A DNA stretch of 64,000 nt. It comes from Chiua virens (taxonomy: Eukaryota > Basidiomycota > Agaricomycetes > Boletales > Boletaceae). The notes below the pieces were generated by a model. The model saw only the letters and a program-made list of their open reading frames with translations, ran no database searches and had not been told where the DNA came from. Positions within the stretch are counted from its first letter, which is position 1. Every line of letters starts with the position of its first letter. The stretch covers positions 496,001-560,000 of the forward strand of contig JAHNUO010000013.1 of NCBI GenBank assembly GCA_019787685.1. Reading direction: 5' to 3'. This document shows positions 1 to 11,816 of this stretch, in pieces. A program made the position numbers and the translations under genes.

Positions 1-21
1 CCACTGAACACTTCTTGTTAG

Positions 22-1386
22 GGCCCCTATCAATCCGGGGCAGTTGGAACGCTTCACTATCCAAGAAAATCAGCCACCTCCCCCGAAGCCTGTGTTGAGC
101 AACGGAGAATTACTACCCGTTTCCCATCGGGAAATCCAGTACAACATGATCGGTGGGTCCGGGTTATTAACGCTCTGACAACCAAACTCTGATCAACTGG
201 CATCGTCAAAGATCCCACGCTATTTGCAGACATTCAGATGATGGAGTCGGATGGAAGCTATGGAAGCAAGATTCAGACACTCGTTCAACATCTGCTGCAC
301 ATTCAAGTTGTAGACCAGGGAGCCAAGAGTATCGTTTTTTCTGCATGGGCTGATTCGTTGGCAAGTGAGTTTGTTGTCTCTGTTCACCAGGAGAATTTTG
401 CTTCTGAATCTGATATTCAGTCGTCGAGCATGCTCTTCACGTGAACGGCAAGTCACAGCTGTATAGAAATTGACGTCTCCTACTGAAGCTATTTCAGATA
501 TACCATGTTTACGCCTAGACCGGAACCAAGGGAAAGGAAAGGATGGTGGGGCGACAAGATTTCGAACGGACCCCACTCTTCAAGTGCTTCTCTTGCACGG
601 GTGAGTGAACTGTAATTAGAAGCCATTTTGCTTAAGCTGATGTCCGCAAAGGGAACGGGATAACGCTGGCCTCAATTTCACTTGTGCATCCCGAGTGTTC
701 CTCTTGGAGAGCGTTGTAAATCACGGCTTCGAAGTTCAAGGTGATTTCATGTTTTGCTCGTGTTTGATTGTCGCTAAATTGTGAGCAGCTATTGCACGTA
801 TAGATCGTATGGGTCAAGTGCGAGCGACCGAAGGTATGTTGCCCTTTTCAGTGAATGATCTTGATAACGTTCAACGAGAGTAGTTTTCTGCTACTATGCT
901 GAAGGTACGTTGCATCATCATCATGACAGGGTGAGAAAGGCAACGAATCCTATGGATATAGACACCGTGGAAAAGAACATTCTCGATCTTGCCGCGAGAC
1001 AAGGTCTATCCCTTTACACCAAGGACAATTCGGCTGGCTCTCTCAATGTGACCTCCTTCGCGATGGACTCGGTGAACATCGTCGATTTACCAGCGAAGTC
1101 GGGCAAGAAAGGGCAGGCACCTCAAAAGGGAGACTTTATCTTCAAGTGCGTTACTCCCTCTCTTACTGTTAATCTTTCGAGTAACTCACGACCGACTAGG
1201 GTGGATGATATGCTAGCGATTCTCTTCCCACACATGTTTGAAGACGTAGAGTATCTTTTGCCGCCGGACGCCCGTGACGAGGAAGCTCCGTCTTCCTCGG
1301 CGAACGCACAACCTACTCCCGCTCGTCCGCCGGCGAGGCGGGTGCACATCAATGCGGAAGCAGGACCCTCGAGGCTCCCCGCGTAG
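22..1386 (+). CDS. IRC20: IRC20/SHPRH-family SNF2 helicase and RING ubiquitin ligase, C-terminal part (gene enters from left)
   Basis: This is the last part of a large SNF2-type ATPase with an embedded RING finger, acting in DNA damage tolerance and ubiquitin ligation in the nucleus. Exons I can splice: 22-152, 212-364, 421-447, 498-600, 652-740, 789-833, 884-904, 962-1145 and 1200-1386. The joined frame gives the helicase C-terminal lobe: GSYGSKIQTLVQHL, then KSIVFSAWADSL (motif IV region), RFRTDPTLQVLLLHG, NAGLNFTCASRVFLLESV (motif V), AIARIDRMGQ (motif VI) and DTVEKNILDLAARQ. A family-typical tail and a low-complexity acidic/proline end follow. The RING and N-terminal ATPase lobe lie outside the window. 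Introns are 48-59 nt with GT-AG ends, except 448-497, which starts with GC. Every junction restores the conserved frame, so the gene looks intact here. Family membership is seen; the cellular role is from known homologues. Confidence 0.9.
448..497 (+). other. GC-AG intron in the helicase gene
   Basis: The intron begins GCAAGT and ends TTTCAG. Splicing 447 to 498 joins the frame ending ALHVN to the one starting DIPCLRLDRN, which is the conserved helicase segment. No GT donor nearby preserves this frame. GCAAGT is the usual consensus for the minor GC-AG class. Confidence 0.8.
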
Positions 1387-3431
1387 ACGTTAATTTATTA
1401 CACCACTGTAGAGAACGTTCGTTCATGACCGTTGTTGTACTTTTGGTTTTTTCTTCTGATGGTTCATCGCGTAATGTATCAAAAACTTGTTGTACCCCAT
1501 CGCCGTGCAGATCGTGCTTTTACTACTCGAGGTCATTTATCGCTGGGAGAGGACGGACAGAGCTGACTCGGCCGCCGGTGATATCTGATTTTCCGATCTC
1601 TGACGAAGCTGCGAGAACAATCGATATCCACCGAGAAAAACGTGCCGCTTGCTTGAAGGCACAATTTGCGATCGCTCTAAGTCTCTAGGCGGTCCCCCTC
1701 GGAAGTTGCAACACGCGCGCCAGCATCACATCGTTTATGGACACCAATCCCGCGGAACACCAGCATGCATCCCACCTGAGCATCAGTGACCAAGATTTTG
1801 GATTGGAACTCTGACAGTGACACGTCAGTCAACGATCACAACCCCCGATTAACAGCGATCACCTCTTGTATGGTAGAGTACTACGCCCCGGTGTCCTGTT
1901 GTTCCCTCCGAGTTGGCTGGCCGTCACACTCGACGTCCCGATCCCAGTGACAACCATCGACAGTTCATCATTCCCCGCCGCCAAACCTACCCAACTTGAA
2001 GGGAACGAAACAACACGCCATCGTGCCAATCGCCACACGGATCTAAGTCGTGATGGATGACCCCGTCCCTGACAGATGCCTCACGACACGTCCATGACGC
2101 AACGGCGCACGCACACGCGGACAGAACGAACAACGCCTCGTTGCGAACATGCACCTACGCACCGAGCGCTCGGGACCCAAATTTAAACATAAACGCCAAC
2201 AAAAGACGGCTGTGGTGTGTTCTTGACCGCTGGTGTCACTACAACCGGATATAGTAAGGACGCCCCGGTTTCCTGACGCTGGATCGTGTACATCAACGAG
2301 ATACAAAAATAGCCTAGACCTTGGACGAAAACAAACATATGCGCCAGACGACGTAGTACGGTGCGTGGCGCGTTCCCGACGTGTCGTCTGACATTGTCAA
2401 CCGATCGTGAGTCGTGACCACTGCTTTCGTGCGCCCCCAGAAAGGTGTTGGACCCATCACACCATCATATCACGGAAGCCCTCCGAGCGGTATCGCGCCA
2501 TGCATCATATCACGATCCTCGTGTGATCATACACCCAAACGCTTGCAACCGAAACAACGACTCGGACCACTGGAATTCGAATAACCTAGTCATCGGCATG
2601 TCCCGTTCATCCATGGATCACGTCCGAATCCGGTGGGGGGCGTGGCCTGCGTCGTGTCAATGGACGCATACACTGCCTCGTTAGAAAACGGAGGGGCACG
2701 CTCCGCGCGTTGCCTGTTCATGTGCAGCCATCCAGAGACCGGGTTTGCACGGTGAGAGATCGCGTTTCCGTTTCCTTTTGAAATCGTGCCGCGTCAACGA
2801 CACTGAGCGGATCTATGACGCCGTTTCAACACCGGGGTCGGTGTGCAGATCTCAGATCCGGAACTTGTCGATGCATCCCTGCGGATATACATAGGATCAA
2901 GTAATGTATCACACCGAATTTACCATGTTTTCCATATCAAATTTCAATGGCGAACGACCATCCAGACCGTCCCACTACTAAAAGTACCAGCTGTGCGAGT
3001 GCTACCAAAACGAAGTGTGGTCATGGTAAAAAAATACGACCGCGACCTGCGACGGCGAGACTATATACCGACTATGACTAGTGATCAATTATACTGCATA
3101 ATTTGATACCGCAAGATGGTGCGGGCAGAGGAGAAACAGGGAAAATGAAAAGAAAAAAAAAACGTGGTGGATGTGCTTGTGCATTGATGTGAGATCATGC
3201 GCCAGACTCGATATCGGCGGCGCGGTGAGACATTGATGGATAACGATGCGAGTGAAAACAACGAAACGAGGATAGAAAATGGGGAATTGTGGCGAAAGCG
3301 AAAGCGTGCACACGGGCTATGAAAAAAATGATGCGTCGACAAGAGACGAATGCGCGAGTAGAAAGAGAAATGAGATCCAGGTCCACGGATGCAAAAATGC
3401 AGAGACGCGACCAAGAGAAACCGAGGCGGGT
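1387..3431. other. Convergent intergenic region, no gene recognised
   Basis: This stretch lies between the 3' ends of the helicase gene (+) and the Myb gene (-). Open frames here are short, lack recognisable domains and do not join through splice-like sites. The sequence is GC-rich and keeps CpG, like the genes around it. I see no repeat ends or RNA gene in it. Confidence 0.5.
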
Positions 3432-5985
3432 TCAAAATGCACCACCATCCCAACTGGCCCGCTTGCGCTTGTTGTCGTTGACTTTGCGTAGCTGGAGATC
3501 TTGTGGTGAGACAAAGCTCATACCTCGCTGGTGCGACTGGCGCACACCTCCACCTGGATTTACGCCCGCTTCCTGGCTCGTCTCCACGAGCAACGCATGC
3601 GCAGTCTGGAGTGCCTGGGACACCGAAGAGTACGGTGCGGTAAGTGGCATGGACCTCAGAGACATGTTTGAGCGCGCCAGATCGAGTGCTTGGCCTTGCC
3701 TTAAGGCATCTGTGGCGCCAGAACTCGTGTCGTGGTGGCCATCCGCAGAATGGCTGCCGCTGTAATAATGCAAGTCGAGGAAAGGCAGATTATGGAAATC
3801 GTTCGACGCCGACGGCTTCCACGAATCAACGCCGGAATGCGCGAGGTCTGTAGCGTGCAACGGGGCGGACTCTGCAGTGTGGTGGTGAAGCGCATCAAAA
3901 AAGGGCAGCGAGCGCGTGGTTGCAATGACAGGCTGCGAATGCGTCTGAACCTGAGTGGAACGTGCCATCACGGAACGCGACTCGGATGGCGGCACAGATA
4001 TGGATCGGCCATGCGACGCAGATGAATGAACATGCGACAGAGGGCGCAAGGGGCGCGAGGTTGTGAGCGGCGTCGCAGGTGGTGTAGAGTGCGCCAGATC
4101 GACCAAGTCCTCCATGGGGTGTGGGGCGATAGCAAAGAGCTCGAGGGTGGACGCGATATTCAGAGACGTCTCCGTATCGTCCTTCTGGATGCCGACTTCG
4201 TTGGTCGTGGCAGAGGTGGGGACGTCAACCTGATCGTTGAGCGTAATCGACGCCAGCTCGATTTCGTCAATGCCAGGGAGTGCGGCCGTGTGCATCTGCA
4301 TGGGAGGTATGCCAGACGGCTGCTGCATGCCTGACAGTCCGAGACCAGGTGTCCCGAAGCCGAAACCCGCACCGTAATACGACTGCTGCGGCTGGTGCGT
4401 GCGTGCACCAAAGATAAGGTCTCCGGCGTAGCTGGAGTGGGTGAAACCCCTAAATGTGCTGGTGGGGAACATCTCAGGGTCCGAGAAGGTGGAGTGGGTA
4501 TCTCCAATGCCAGCCTCGGAGGCAAAGTCATGAAAGGTGGTCGGAAATAAGTCGTAACGATCCATGACGCCGTGGTTGAGGTGATGAAACGAAAAGGGGG
4601 ACGATGGTGCTGGAGAGAGGCCGTCGGCAATCGAAGATCCACTGCTGGAGAAGGCGGAGGTGTCGAGTCGCGGGTTGGCAGAAAACCAGTCCTGCGCGCC
4701 CCAGGGAGACTTTCCGATGGTGGGCATACGACGAATAAAGGGGGATTGATTGAAGGGGTAATCAGAGGATATGTGCGAGGAGGTGGGAGAGTTGGCTGAC
4801 CAACTACTGGAGTGGATGGGCGTTTCGATGCTGGACCAAGTGCTCTGCGACTGGGACGAGTCGGTCAGCTCTGAGAGGGAATGCGATGCACTGGGCATAA
4901 AGTCGGGGATGGAGAGGGGTTCGGATAAAGGGTCGATCGTCTCCATGTCCATGTCTGGAAAGGGCTCGGCAGAGGACGGGGTGTCGTCCTGGGGGGACGT
5001 CTCGGTTGTGATGGGGGGACATCTGAAGAGCCTGTGAGAGGACTCGTCCTCGACACCGGAGCTGTCCTCGTCTTCTGAGCAGGTGGCGCTCTCTGGGACG
5101 CTCTTTGTACCGCCTCTGAGGAGTCTCGAGGCGCGCTTCTGGCGTGTTGGGCCGATGTGGGAGGTAGTGGAAGGGAGCTGATCGTCTGTTGCTGCGCGGA
5201 TGGGGAGATGGACACCGCCCTCTCTCTTCTTCTTTGGGGCGTTGCGGGGCTTGTAGCCCGCAGCCTGGTAGAGCTCAGGGAAGGCGTTGCGGAAGCGGTC
5301 GCGGAGGTCGGTAGAGCGACGGTTCTGCTCCTGGAAGATGGGGTCCTTGACGATGGTGGCCCAGACGGTGCCGTGCTTCTCGTAGCCGGCTTTGAGCGCG
5401 CGATCCTCTTCTTCGGTGAACGGACGGCGCTTCTTTGAGCGGGTCTTTTCGAAGATGGAGCGGCCGTCTGGGAGGGTGGAGCGGACCTTGCTGGAGAGAT
5501 GGGTCTTTGCATTGGGGTAGTGCTCCTTGTACGCGTCGGGGAAGTAGGTGCGGAAGCTGCAGAGGGGTGAGCGGTGTGATGGGGAGGGAGGGGAAGAATG
5601 GACGGACCGGTCCTTGAGGTCGACCGGGGAGCGATTGTCGAACTTGAGCTTTGGGTCCTTGAGGATGGCTTTCCAGTTGCCGACGCCCCACTGTGTGGAT
5701 GTGAGCGTTTGTGGTGGGTGTGGTGGGGGACATTACCGTGTTGCAGCCGTCGACGAGCATCTGGGTCTCTTCTTCGGACCACTTTTTGCGCTGCTTCTTC
5801 TGTACGACGAAGCCGTCGTGCTTGTCTTGGTCTGCGATCCTGCGAATCTTGCCCTTTCGTTCTGGCATGGTGTCTGGTATGCTGGTATCGTCACGGAAGG
5901 TCCAAGCTGGTACGAGACGTGGTGAGGATGGGAGTGCGAGTGAGACGCGACGGTGCTTTGGAGGGGGTGACGAGGAGGAGGACAT
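3432..5985 (-). CDS. Double-Myb telobox protein, Tay1/Teb1-type telomere- or promoter-binding factor
   Basis: The spliced protein is 818 aa from exons 5985-5737, 5690-5608 and 5556-3432; the two introns are 46 and 51 nt, GT-AG. Myb repeat 1 is at about residues 66-118 and repeat 2 at about 152-210. Each ends in a telobox-like motif: VDLKDRFRT and TDLRDRFRN. This arrangement is known from Yarrowia Tay1, its Ustilago homologue and fission yeast Teb1, which bind TTAGGG-like duplex DNA at telomeres or histone gene promoters. Both Myb helices fall across the introns and are complete only after splicing. The remaining ~600 residues are Ser/Thr/Pro/His-rich and probably disordered, ending in a basic KRKRASWDGGAF tail. 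The start is the only Met ahead of the first Myb repeat in frame. It sits 77 bp downstream of the RPN9 stop on the same strand. The exact biological target is inference. Confidence 0.8.
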
Positions 5986-6062
5986 GATTTTTGATAATCA
6001 AGTTATGTTGTAGTTGATTTATTTTATTTTAATTGAGATCACTGCCACAAACGAGTCGTGTT

Positions 6063-7579
6063 CTACACCGTGCCCGACACTTGCGGCGCTATCCGCTCTT
6101 CTACACGCCCAAGCCGTTCTATCCACACATCGAGCCGTCCTGCCAGCTCCCCAATCTGTACCCGTGACAGTACACGCGGTTGCACCCACGTTATGTGTGC
6201 TTTTTCATCCACCTGGTCCAACGTACCTTGTATCAACTTGAGGCTGCACGCTCTTGATTATCAGCAACACGCCCCCTTCCATATTCTCCATTCCAGCTCA
6301 CCTCAGTGCCTTCATGATCAAATGTTCCACTTCATCTATCGCCAGGCGCGTCTCCTCGGCGATCGTCTTGAACGTCATCGTGCGGTCATTTGCGCTCCGT
6401 TTGAACACCGACTCTATCAGTGCCATGAGACAGATCTTCTGGCGCAGGAACGGATAGTTTTGTTCCAGGATCGGCTACAATCCATTATCATCCGCTTTAG
6501 CTTCTCCCGTTTCGTACGGCTCTCCGCACCCATCACGCACCTCCTGCGGGAACAGCGGTGCCAATGCTTCGAATTTGCCAATGTTCCCTTCGTTGAATGT
6601 AAACAGCAACTTCTTGATCCAATCATACTGCGTGTTGTCGAGCACATCTAGAATCGGATGCATCAGCTGCAGATGAGATGAGGTCATCGTCAGCAACTGT
6701 CTTTTTCAAATCGCAGGAACGACATACCAGTTCCCCAAAGTTGTAGATGCTCTCGCCAAGGAACGCCGAGATACCAAGGTCGTGCGCGCGTAGCAAACGT
6801 TCCTCTGCCGTGAGGTCGGTACCAACATCAACACATGCCAGATACAGTAACGAATGCTTGTAATACGGGGCGTATTCAGCTTTGGCCTGCGATTCCGATT
6901 GCGTCAGCCTGATGCAACGTTGTTCATATTTGCTATCACCTTGTAGTAGTCTGCAGCCACGCGATAATACGATGCATTCACAGCATTATCCACACCCTCG
7001 AGTTGATCGAGCGTCTTCCAAGCCGCGTCCATGTCCTTCTTTGTCCCCTCCAGATCGCCGTACACTAGTTTGGCATGTGCAATGTTGGCGAGTAACAACA
7101 CATATGCCTCCTTGGACTTATCGGCATCGATCCGCGAGAGAAGCGCACTGAGAAATCCGAGCTGTGCTTGTGGATCTAGGCGACGGCATGAACTCTGACG
7201 GCAAGTACCGACGGGGAATGGAACGCACTGGTGATCTCCTTCGAGACCCGTGTTCCCAGCTCCACGAGTTTCTCCTGGTTCAGTTTGGACTCAAAGTCCC
7301 TTACGAACTGCTGGAAGACGACGACGCGATAGGGCTTTGAAGGCGGAAAATCGAAGAACTCGAAGAGCTTGAGGGTGAGCTGGTGCCATAGTCTGTCGCT
7401 CGAAATCAGTGCTGTTTACGATGTGGTACGTGTATGGCTCACTTGCGCGTATAGAGGTTCTTGAATGCCTCGAAAAAGGGATGGATATCTGAAGAGGTCG
7501 ATGAGAGTGCCTTCGCGATGAAGTCGTCTAGGATAAGCTTGGGGGGCGGGGTAGTATAATCGGGAACGGGAGTCGACAT
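6063..7579 (-). CDS. RPN9: 26S proteasome regulatory lid subunit Rpn9 (PSMD13)
   Basis: The spliced protein is 391 aa from seven exons: 7579-7443, 7392-7229, 7175-6940, 6886-6728, 6666-6541, 6474-6302 and 6243-6063. The exons sum to exactly 392 codons. The length matches yeast Rpn9 (393 aa) and human PSMD13 (376 aa). Signature stretches are LYTRKLWHQLTLKLFEFF near the N-terminus, then AYVLLLANIAHAKLVYGDL, FLGESIYNFGELLMHPIL, the PCI-domain winged helix around TFKTIAEETRLAIDEVEHLI, and WVQPRVL near the end. Rpn9 is a scaffold subunit of the proteasome lid, with helical repeats followed by a PCI module. Introns are 50-66 nt, all GT-AG. The gene is complete, and the start at 7579 gives the usual short disordered leader before the conserved region. 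Confidence 0.93.
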
Positions 7580-7918
7580 TGGTTCTGGTAGTGTCGACGC
7601 GTATGCGTTACGCCAAAGCGTGGTAGAGATTGTTTGACTGTATTTTGCAACAGCCTTGAGAACTAACAACACCAAACTGACGCTCTCCGCCAGAATAAAC
7701 GAGAACATGATGTGGTCAGAGTCTGAGTTGTGCGTGGTGTGTGTGGTGTGACTGGTACTAGCACTTTGTCCGTGCTCGCCATTCTTGACAATATGGCATT
7801 CTAACAGACACCTTCTCGGTCGCCTCGCCATTACCGCATTGCAGGGGACATTAAGTGGATATCGCTTCCAAGGTGCGGTCACTTAAATACCCCTCCTTTT
7901 CTCACTTCTCCCCACAAA
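7580..7918. promoter_or_regulatory. Divergent promoter between RPN9 and the F-box gene
   Basis: The two start codons (7579 on - and 7919 on +) are 339 bp apart and point away from each other. An AT-rich TTAAATA sequence lies near 7883-7889, ahead of a pyrimidine-rich stretch just before the F-box ATG, as is common for fungal promoters. No gene fits between them. Confidence 0.5.
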
Positions 7919-9564
7919 ATGCCTTTCCTCAGCTCTCGCGTTTGCATCCCCGTCGACCCAAAAATACCGGTTTGTCATCCTCTTTCAACCCAGCGAGCCT
8001 TCCTGACCGTCCTAGCCATCGATCTCACAGCTCTTCCGTACCAATTTTGTGCCGTCTCCGGCGGACACACAGCGTATCTACACACTGTTAGAGGAGCGCA
8101 GAGCTGAATTAGCAGCCTTTAATGACGAAATCGAACGTGTACGCGCCGAGGTACAGCGTCTCGAACGGCAGCGTGGCCAGGTTGAAGATGTCGTCCACGA
8201 GCTCGAGGCGCTCATGTCCCCTGTTCGTCGCATGCCCACCGACATCGTGGCAAAAATCTTCGAACACTGTCACTGGGACCAAGCTGCCCCGAGAGCCGAT
8301 CCCCACGTAGCACCCCTGTTGCTCGCACAGGTTTGCCGTTCTTGGCGATACCTCCTGTTCTCCCTCCCCTGTTTATGGACTGCGCTGGAGCTCGATTTCC
8401 CTTCCACTTGCAAAGGACTGGGAGGCGTTCGTGCAATCCAAGAGCTTATCGATGCATGTCTGGTTCACCCGCGCGAAAGCGCTCCCGATATCCCTCTCTC
8501 TCAACCATCCCAAAGGGTCCCTCGTTTCATGGCACGCGCTTATGCATCTTGACAAGGAAATTCTCACCCTCAGTTGCCAATTGAAACATCTTTCCCTGCA
8601 TTTCTCACCCCGATCTCTCAGCTGTCTGTTGACGTTCACACAGAGTTCCCTACCCTACCTCGAACACTTGGAACTGCACAACACCAACTCGCTCCCTACG
8701 AGTGAAAATCCACCCCCGATCGCGTTGCACTCCGCACCCAGCCTCAAAAGCTTCAGTATCTCGTGGTGTAGTCTCAATCTCCGCGATTTCCACATCCCAT
8801 GGGCTCAACTACAGCATCTCGACCTCGAGTACGATGCCAGCACCTTTTGGAACCCCGTTCATAGCGACTACCTGGAGGTCCTTGCTTGCTGTCCCAACCT
8901 AACCACGCTCCACCTCGGTATCGGTGCCCCAATCTACGACGTTGACCCCGCCCACATCATGCCCGTGATCCTCCCCAACGTCCACACGTTCAGATCAAGC
9001 GTCTACCTCCAGACGCCCTACCTTTCTCACTTTTTCGATGCCCTTCGCATGCCCCAACTCAGTCACTTTCAGATCAAAAACGTCAGTCTCGCCCTTGGCA
9101 GTTCCACCGGCCAGCCAGAGTGTCTCCCCTTTTTAGCACGCTGCGCCGACACGCTCGAGTCCGTCTGTTTCCATCGCATCGACATCGCCGATCCCATGCT
9201 CCTGTCGTGTCTCGCCCAGCTTCACCGCCTCAAGCGCATGTCCATCCTCCCGGGTATTCTGAGGCTCAACCACGGACTCATCACCGCACTCACGCACTCC
9301 GACGCATCGGACGAGAACGCACACATTTGTCCGGCGCTCGAAGTGCTCCAGATGCGGTGTTCCTCGATCGTCCCTGTCGATGCGGTCGTACAGCTCGTCG
9401 CGTCGCGGTATCACACGCTGAAGCAATTCTTGCTGCAGTTTGCGTCGTTCCAGTATGGCTTGGATACGAGGGACGACAAGATCAAGGACGTGGAAGCGCG
9501 GTTGAGAGAGTATGTCGAGGGCGGGTTGCAGGTCGTGTTGACCAAGTCGAGCAACTCGGGTTAG
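7919..9564 (+). pseudogene. F-box / leucine-rich-repeat-like protein with an internal frameshift
   Basis: This is a typical mushroom F-box protein, which would recruit substrates to an SCF ubiquitin ligase. I place the start at 7919: exon 1 (7919-7969) joins through an intron at 7970-8030 (GTTTGT...CACAG) to LFRTNFVPSPADTQ, the usual family N-terminus, and no other in-frame ATG exists. A coiled coil (LEERRAELAAFNDEIERV...) is followed by the F-box MPTDIVAKIFEHC and VCRSWRYLL. A long beta/leucine-rich region (LPYLEHLELHN, LQHLDLEYD, CPNLTTLHLG) ends in RLREYVEGGL. At about 8455-8462 the frame jumps by +1 (or +4): coding in one frame ends at IQELIDA and resumes in another at WFTRAKALPISLSLNHP. 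No intron of normal size can explain it. Either the gene is a fresh pseudogene or the assembly has a small error. Confidence 0.8.
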
Positions 9565-9779
9565 TTCCTTGTCAATGTGTCTTGGTCTTTTCTTGTCCAA
9601 CTCTTCTTGCTTTTTTGCTTGATGCTTTTGTTCGTTCTTGTTCATACGCTTGTCATGATCCGAGTACCTGTCGCTGTGCGACTTGTCGATATCTTGCAAA
9701 CTATGTACGTATCCAGCTACGTGTGATCATTAGAGACAACATATCTTGCAGTTCTGATGCAGCTCAGCAAGCCTCGGTT

Positions 9780-10270
9780 CCAATGCTTCCTGCGGGATAC
9801 CTGCCGTCGCGCTCTGAGTCATTGCCAATAACCACCATCAGTCGACCATGACGTGTCGCGCCAGGGTAAACGCACCTCCGTCATCAGCAAAATGTCGTGG
9901 GACTTTTCTGTCTTAATCCGGTCTTACTGACTCTTATGCACTTGGTCGGCTAACGTGGCCTTGGCCAATCATCAGAACATCTCTGAACTTATCCAAAAAT
10001 ATGTATAGAAGCTTTCTTTTCATTAAAATATAGTGCAGACAAAGTATTTAGTGTTTTGCAACAAAGTATGGTCCTGTATGGTAGTATTTTGTAATGGCTC
10101 AAGCCGCATAAGTGCAGTCAGTGGACATTTTGCTGATGGTGCTTCGTGGAACTTTTGGGATGCCACAAACGTCGTCTCGTGATAGGTCCAGTTCATCAAA
10201 CTTGATGGCAGTCATCGTACGATAGTTGAGCTCACGAGGAACGAAGTTCGCGACGAACCAAAACAAACCC
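9780..10270. repeat. Segmental duplication, better-preserved copy
   Basis: This stretch shares blocks with 12,260-12,520 in the same order. Examples are the ATTGCCAATRACCA...CAGTCGAC block at about 9,823-9,890 and the CCACAAACGT...CTTGATGGCAGTCATCGTACGATA block at about 10,160-10,225. Similarity is broken by indels and many transitions. Together with the F-box fragment at 12.1 kb it indicates a decayed tandem duplication of the F-box neighbourhood. Confidence 0.6.
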
Positions 10271-11015
10271 TCGGACTTGGGCATCCGTTCCTCGGGACCG
10301 CCAGTGGCGGCACGTGCGGTTTCAAGGTGGCACTGGCAGGCTCCTTCCCACCACACTACCGTAACTTCAGTTTCGAGATCGGCAGATACTCCGTCAACAG
10401 GTCGTTCCCAAACACTGCGGGATCCACCGGTATGTCACATCTATGACACGGCGTCCACAACGCATTTCACGCCTGTCAAGTCTGCACTTTGCCATGCTGG
10501 CATATTGGGCCTGTTGGACTTCGTTCGCGCGTACATCGGAAGCGGGAGGCACAGGTTCGGCTGGGTCTCGGACTCGTCATGATCATAATAATGCTGACAA
10601 GTCAGACAAATTGAGACAATCAAAGTTCCCAACGTCACTGGCAAGTTCATGCACGGCCTTACAAGAAGACATGAACCAAATCAGACCCTGCTAGTGGGCG
10701 CCAATGGGTTATCTCAGATGATGAGTCAGATTCGTATCTCAGCTTGAATTGCTGGCTCAGACAGAGTTTCACGAGCGAAACTGCATCGCGTATTCAACTG
10801 ATGGTTCTGACCTTTTGTGCTCGACAGTCTATGTTTCTATAATTCCCTCAGCTGGTCAGATGGTCCACGTCAAACGTTCGCAGATGAGTACCCCGAGCTT
10901 ACGGCTCACTTCCTTGTACCCGTGCGGTACCGCGCTAACCCAGTCATTGCCCAAGACATTCGATTCGATCAGTCCACCTGCCTCAACTACATACGCCCTG
11001 AGAGGCTCCTCATGT
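10099..11015. other. Unidentified region with short coding-like frames
   Basis: On the minus strand 10,356-10,099 reads in one frame as EGLFWFVANFVPRELNYR and KFDELDLSRDDVCGIPK, with a possible upstream exon containing AVFGNDLLTEYLPISKLKLR ending near 10,355. On the plus strand 10,817-11,017 has a coding-like frame including TAHFLVPVRYRANPVIAQD. I do not recognise either. They may be remnants of host genes or unannotated small genes. Part of the region belongs to the segmental duplication described above. Confidence 0.3.
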
Positions 11016-11169
11016 GAGCGATAAGATAACCCCCTGTATGGTTACACTCCGCCGGCAGTGACTCATTCAAGTTTCATCATTGGCTCGTAAGCATGCCGAT
11101 CTGTTCTAGCTTTCAAGTTCTTAGCAGCTTGAAGTTTCAGAATTATCTATTCTTTACAGTCCGGCGATC

Positions 11170-11177
11170 TATAAATA
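11170..11177 (+). promoter_or_regulatory. TATA box of the small secreted protein gene
   Basis: TATAAATA lies 60 bp upstream of the ATG at 11,237, followed by a pyrimidine-rich leader. The spacing suits a short 5' UTR in a fungal gene. Confidence 0.6.
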
Positions 11178-11236
11178 CGGACGGCTCCCCTCTTAGCTTT
11201 CAGCACGGCTAAATCCCTTTCCTTTCAATTTTTAAC

Positions 11237-11816
11237 ATGATCTCCAAGCATTTCGTTTCCCTGCTTGGACTCATGGTCACCGTGCCATTTTCTTACGGTC
11301 TTCCCACCGTGACAAGGGACTCGGGTGGGATCGAAATTGTATACCCTGGGACCTACTCGCCGAGTGGCACCCGCGTTGTGTGGCACGGAGGGGAGACCCA
11401 TCATGTCGAATTGTATGTCGAGGAATTCTTGCGTGACCCCGGGCCACTTCCTCATTCCGCCTTATTCACAGAAAATCTTTCAATATCAACCCCGGAACTC
11501 AACGCAATATATATATCGGCTGGCCTAACCCATCATCCCCGGGAGATGAACTTGGTATGTCTCCCACCCAATGCATCCAGCACCGCCACTTAGCAAACTC
11601 GTAGAATATACGTTGGCAACAAACGTCGACGTTTCCAATGCAGATACTCGAGTTGCGGTTACAATCCCCCCAGATGCCAATCCTGGTGACCAATACCGAA
11701 TTCTCGGTGAGTGTACTCGTCCCACACGCGTGCCGTTACCCTACTTGACTTTCTTTCAAGTTGACACTGACACGGCCCATGTACACTACACGAGTGCACC
11801 ATTCACCATTGGTTGA
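11237..11816 (+). CDS. Small secreted protein, Kre9/Knh1-like beta-sandwich (Ser-Thr-rich GPI-anchored family N-terminal domain type)
   Basis: The spliced product is 138 aa from exons 11,237-11,412, 11,472-11,554, 11,605-11,706 and 11,761-11,816. All three introns are GT-AG and the total is exactly 139 codons. The first ~21 residues are a signal peptide (MISKHFVSLLGLMVTVPFSYG). The mature part has the family hallmarks: a YPGTYSPSGTRVVWHGG segment early, DTRVAVTIPPDANPGDQYRIL late, and a terminal TSAPFTIG. Family members are secreted or wall-associated. This one ends right after the domain with no Ser/Thr stalk and no hydrophobic GPI-signal tail, so it is probably a free extracellular protein. 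Without splicing only fragments are visible. The fold assignment is inference from the motif pattern. Confidence 0.75.

Noticed and set aside
2043..2306. Minus-strand frame in the 1.4-3.4 kb interval as a gene
   Set aside because: No motif, no splice support and overlapping frames of equal length on the other strand.
3289..5037. Several + strand frames over the Myb gene
   Set aside because: Shadows of the minus-strand coding sequence; composition mirrors the serine/histidine-rich protein.
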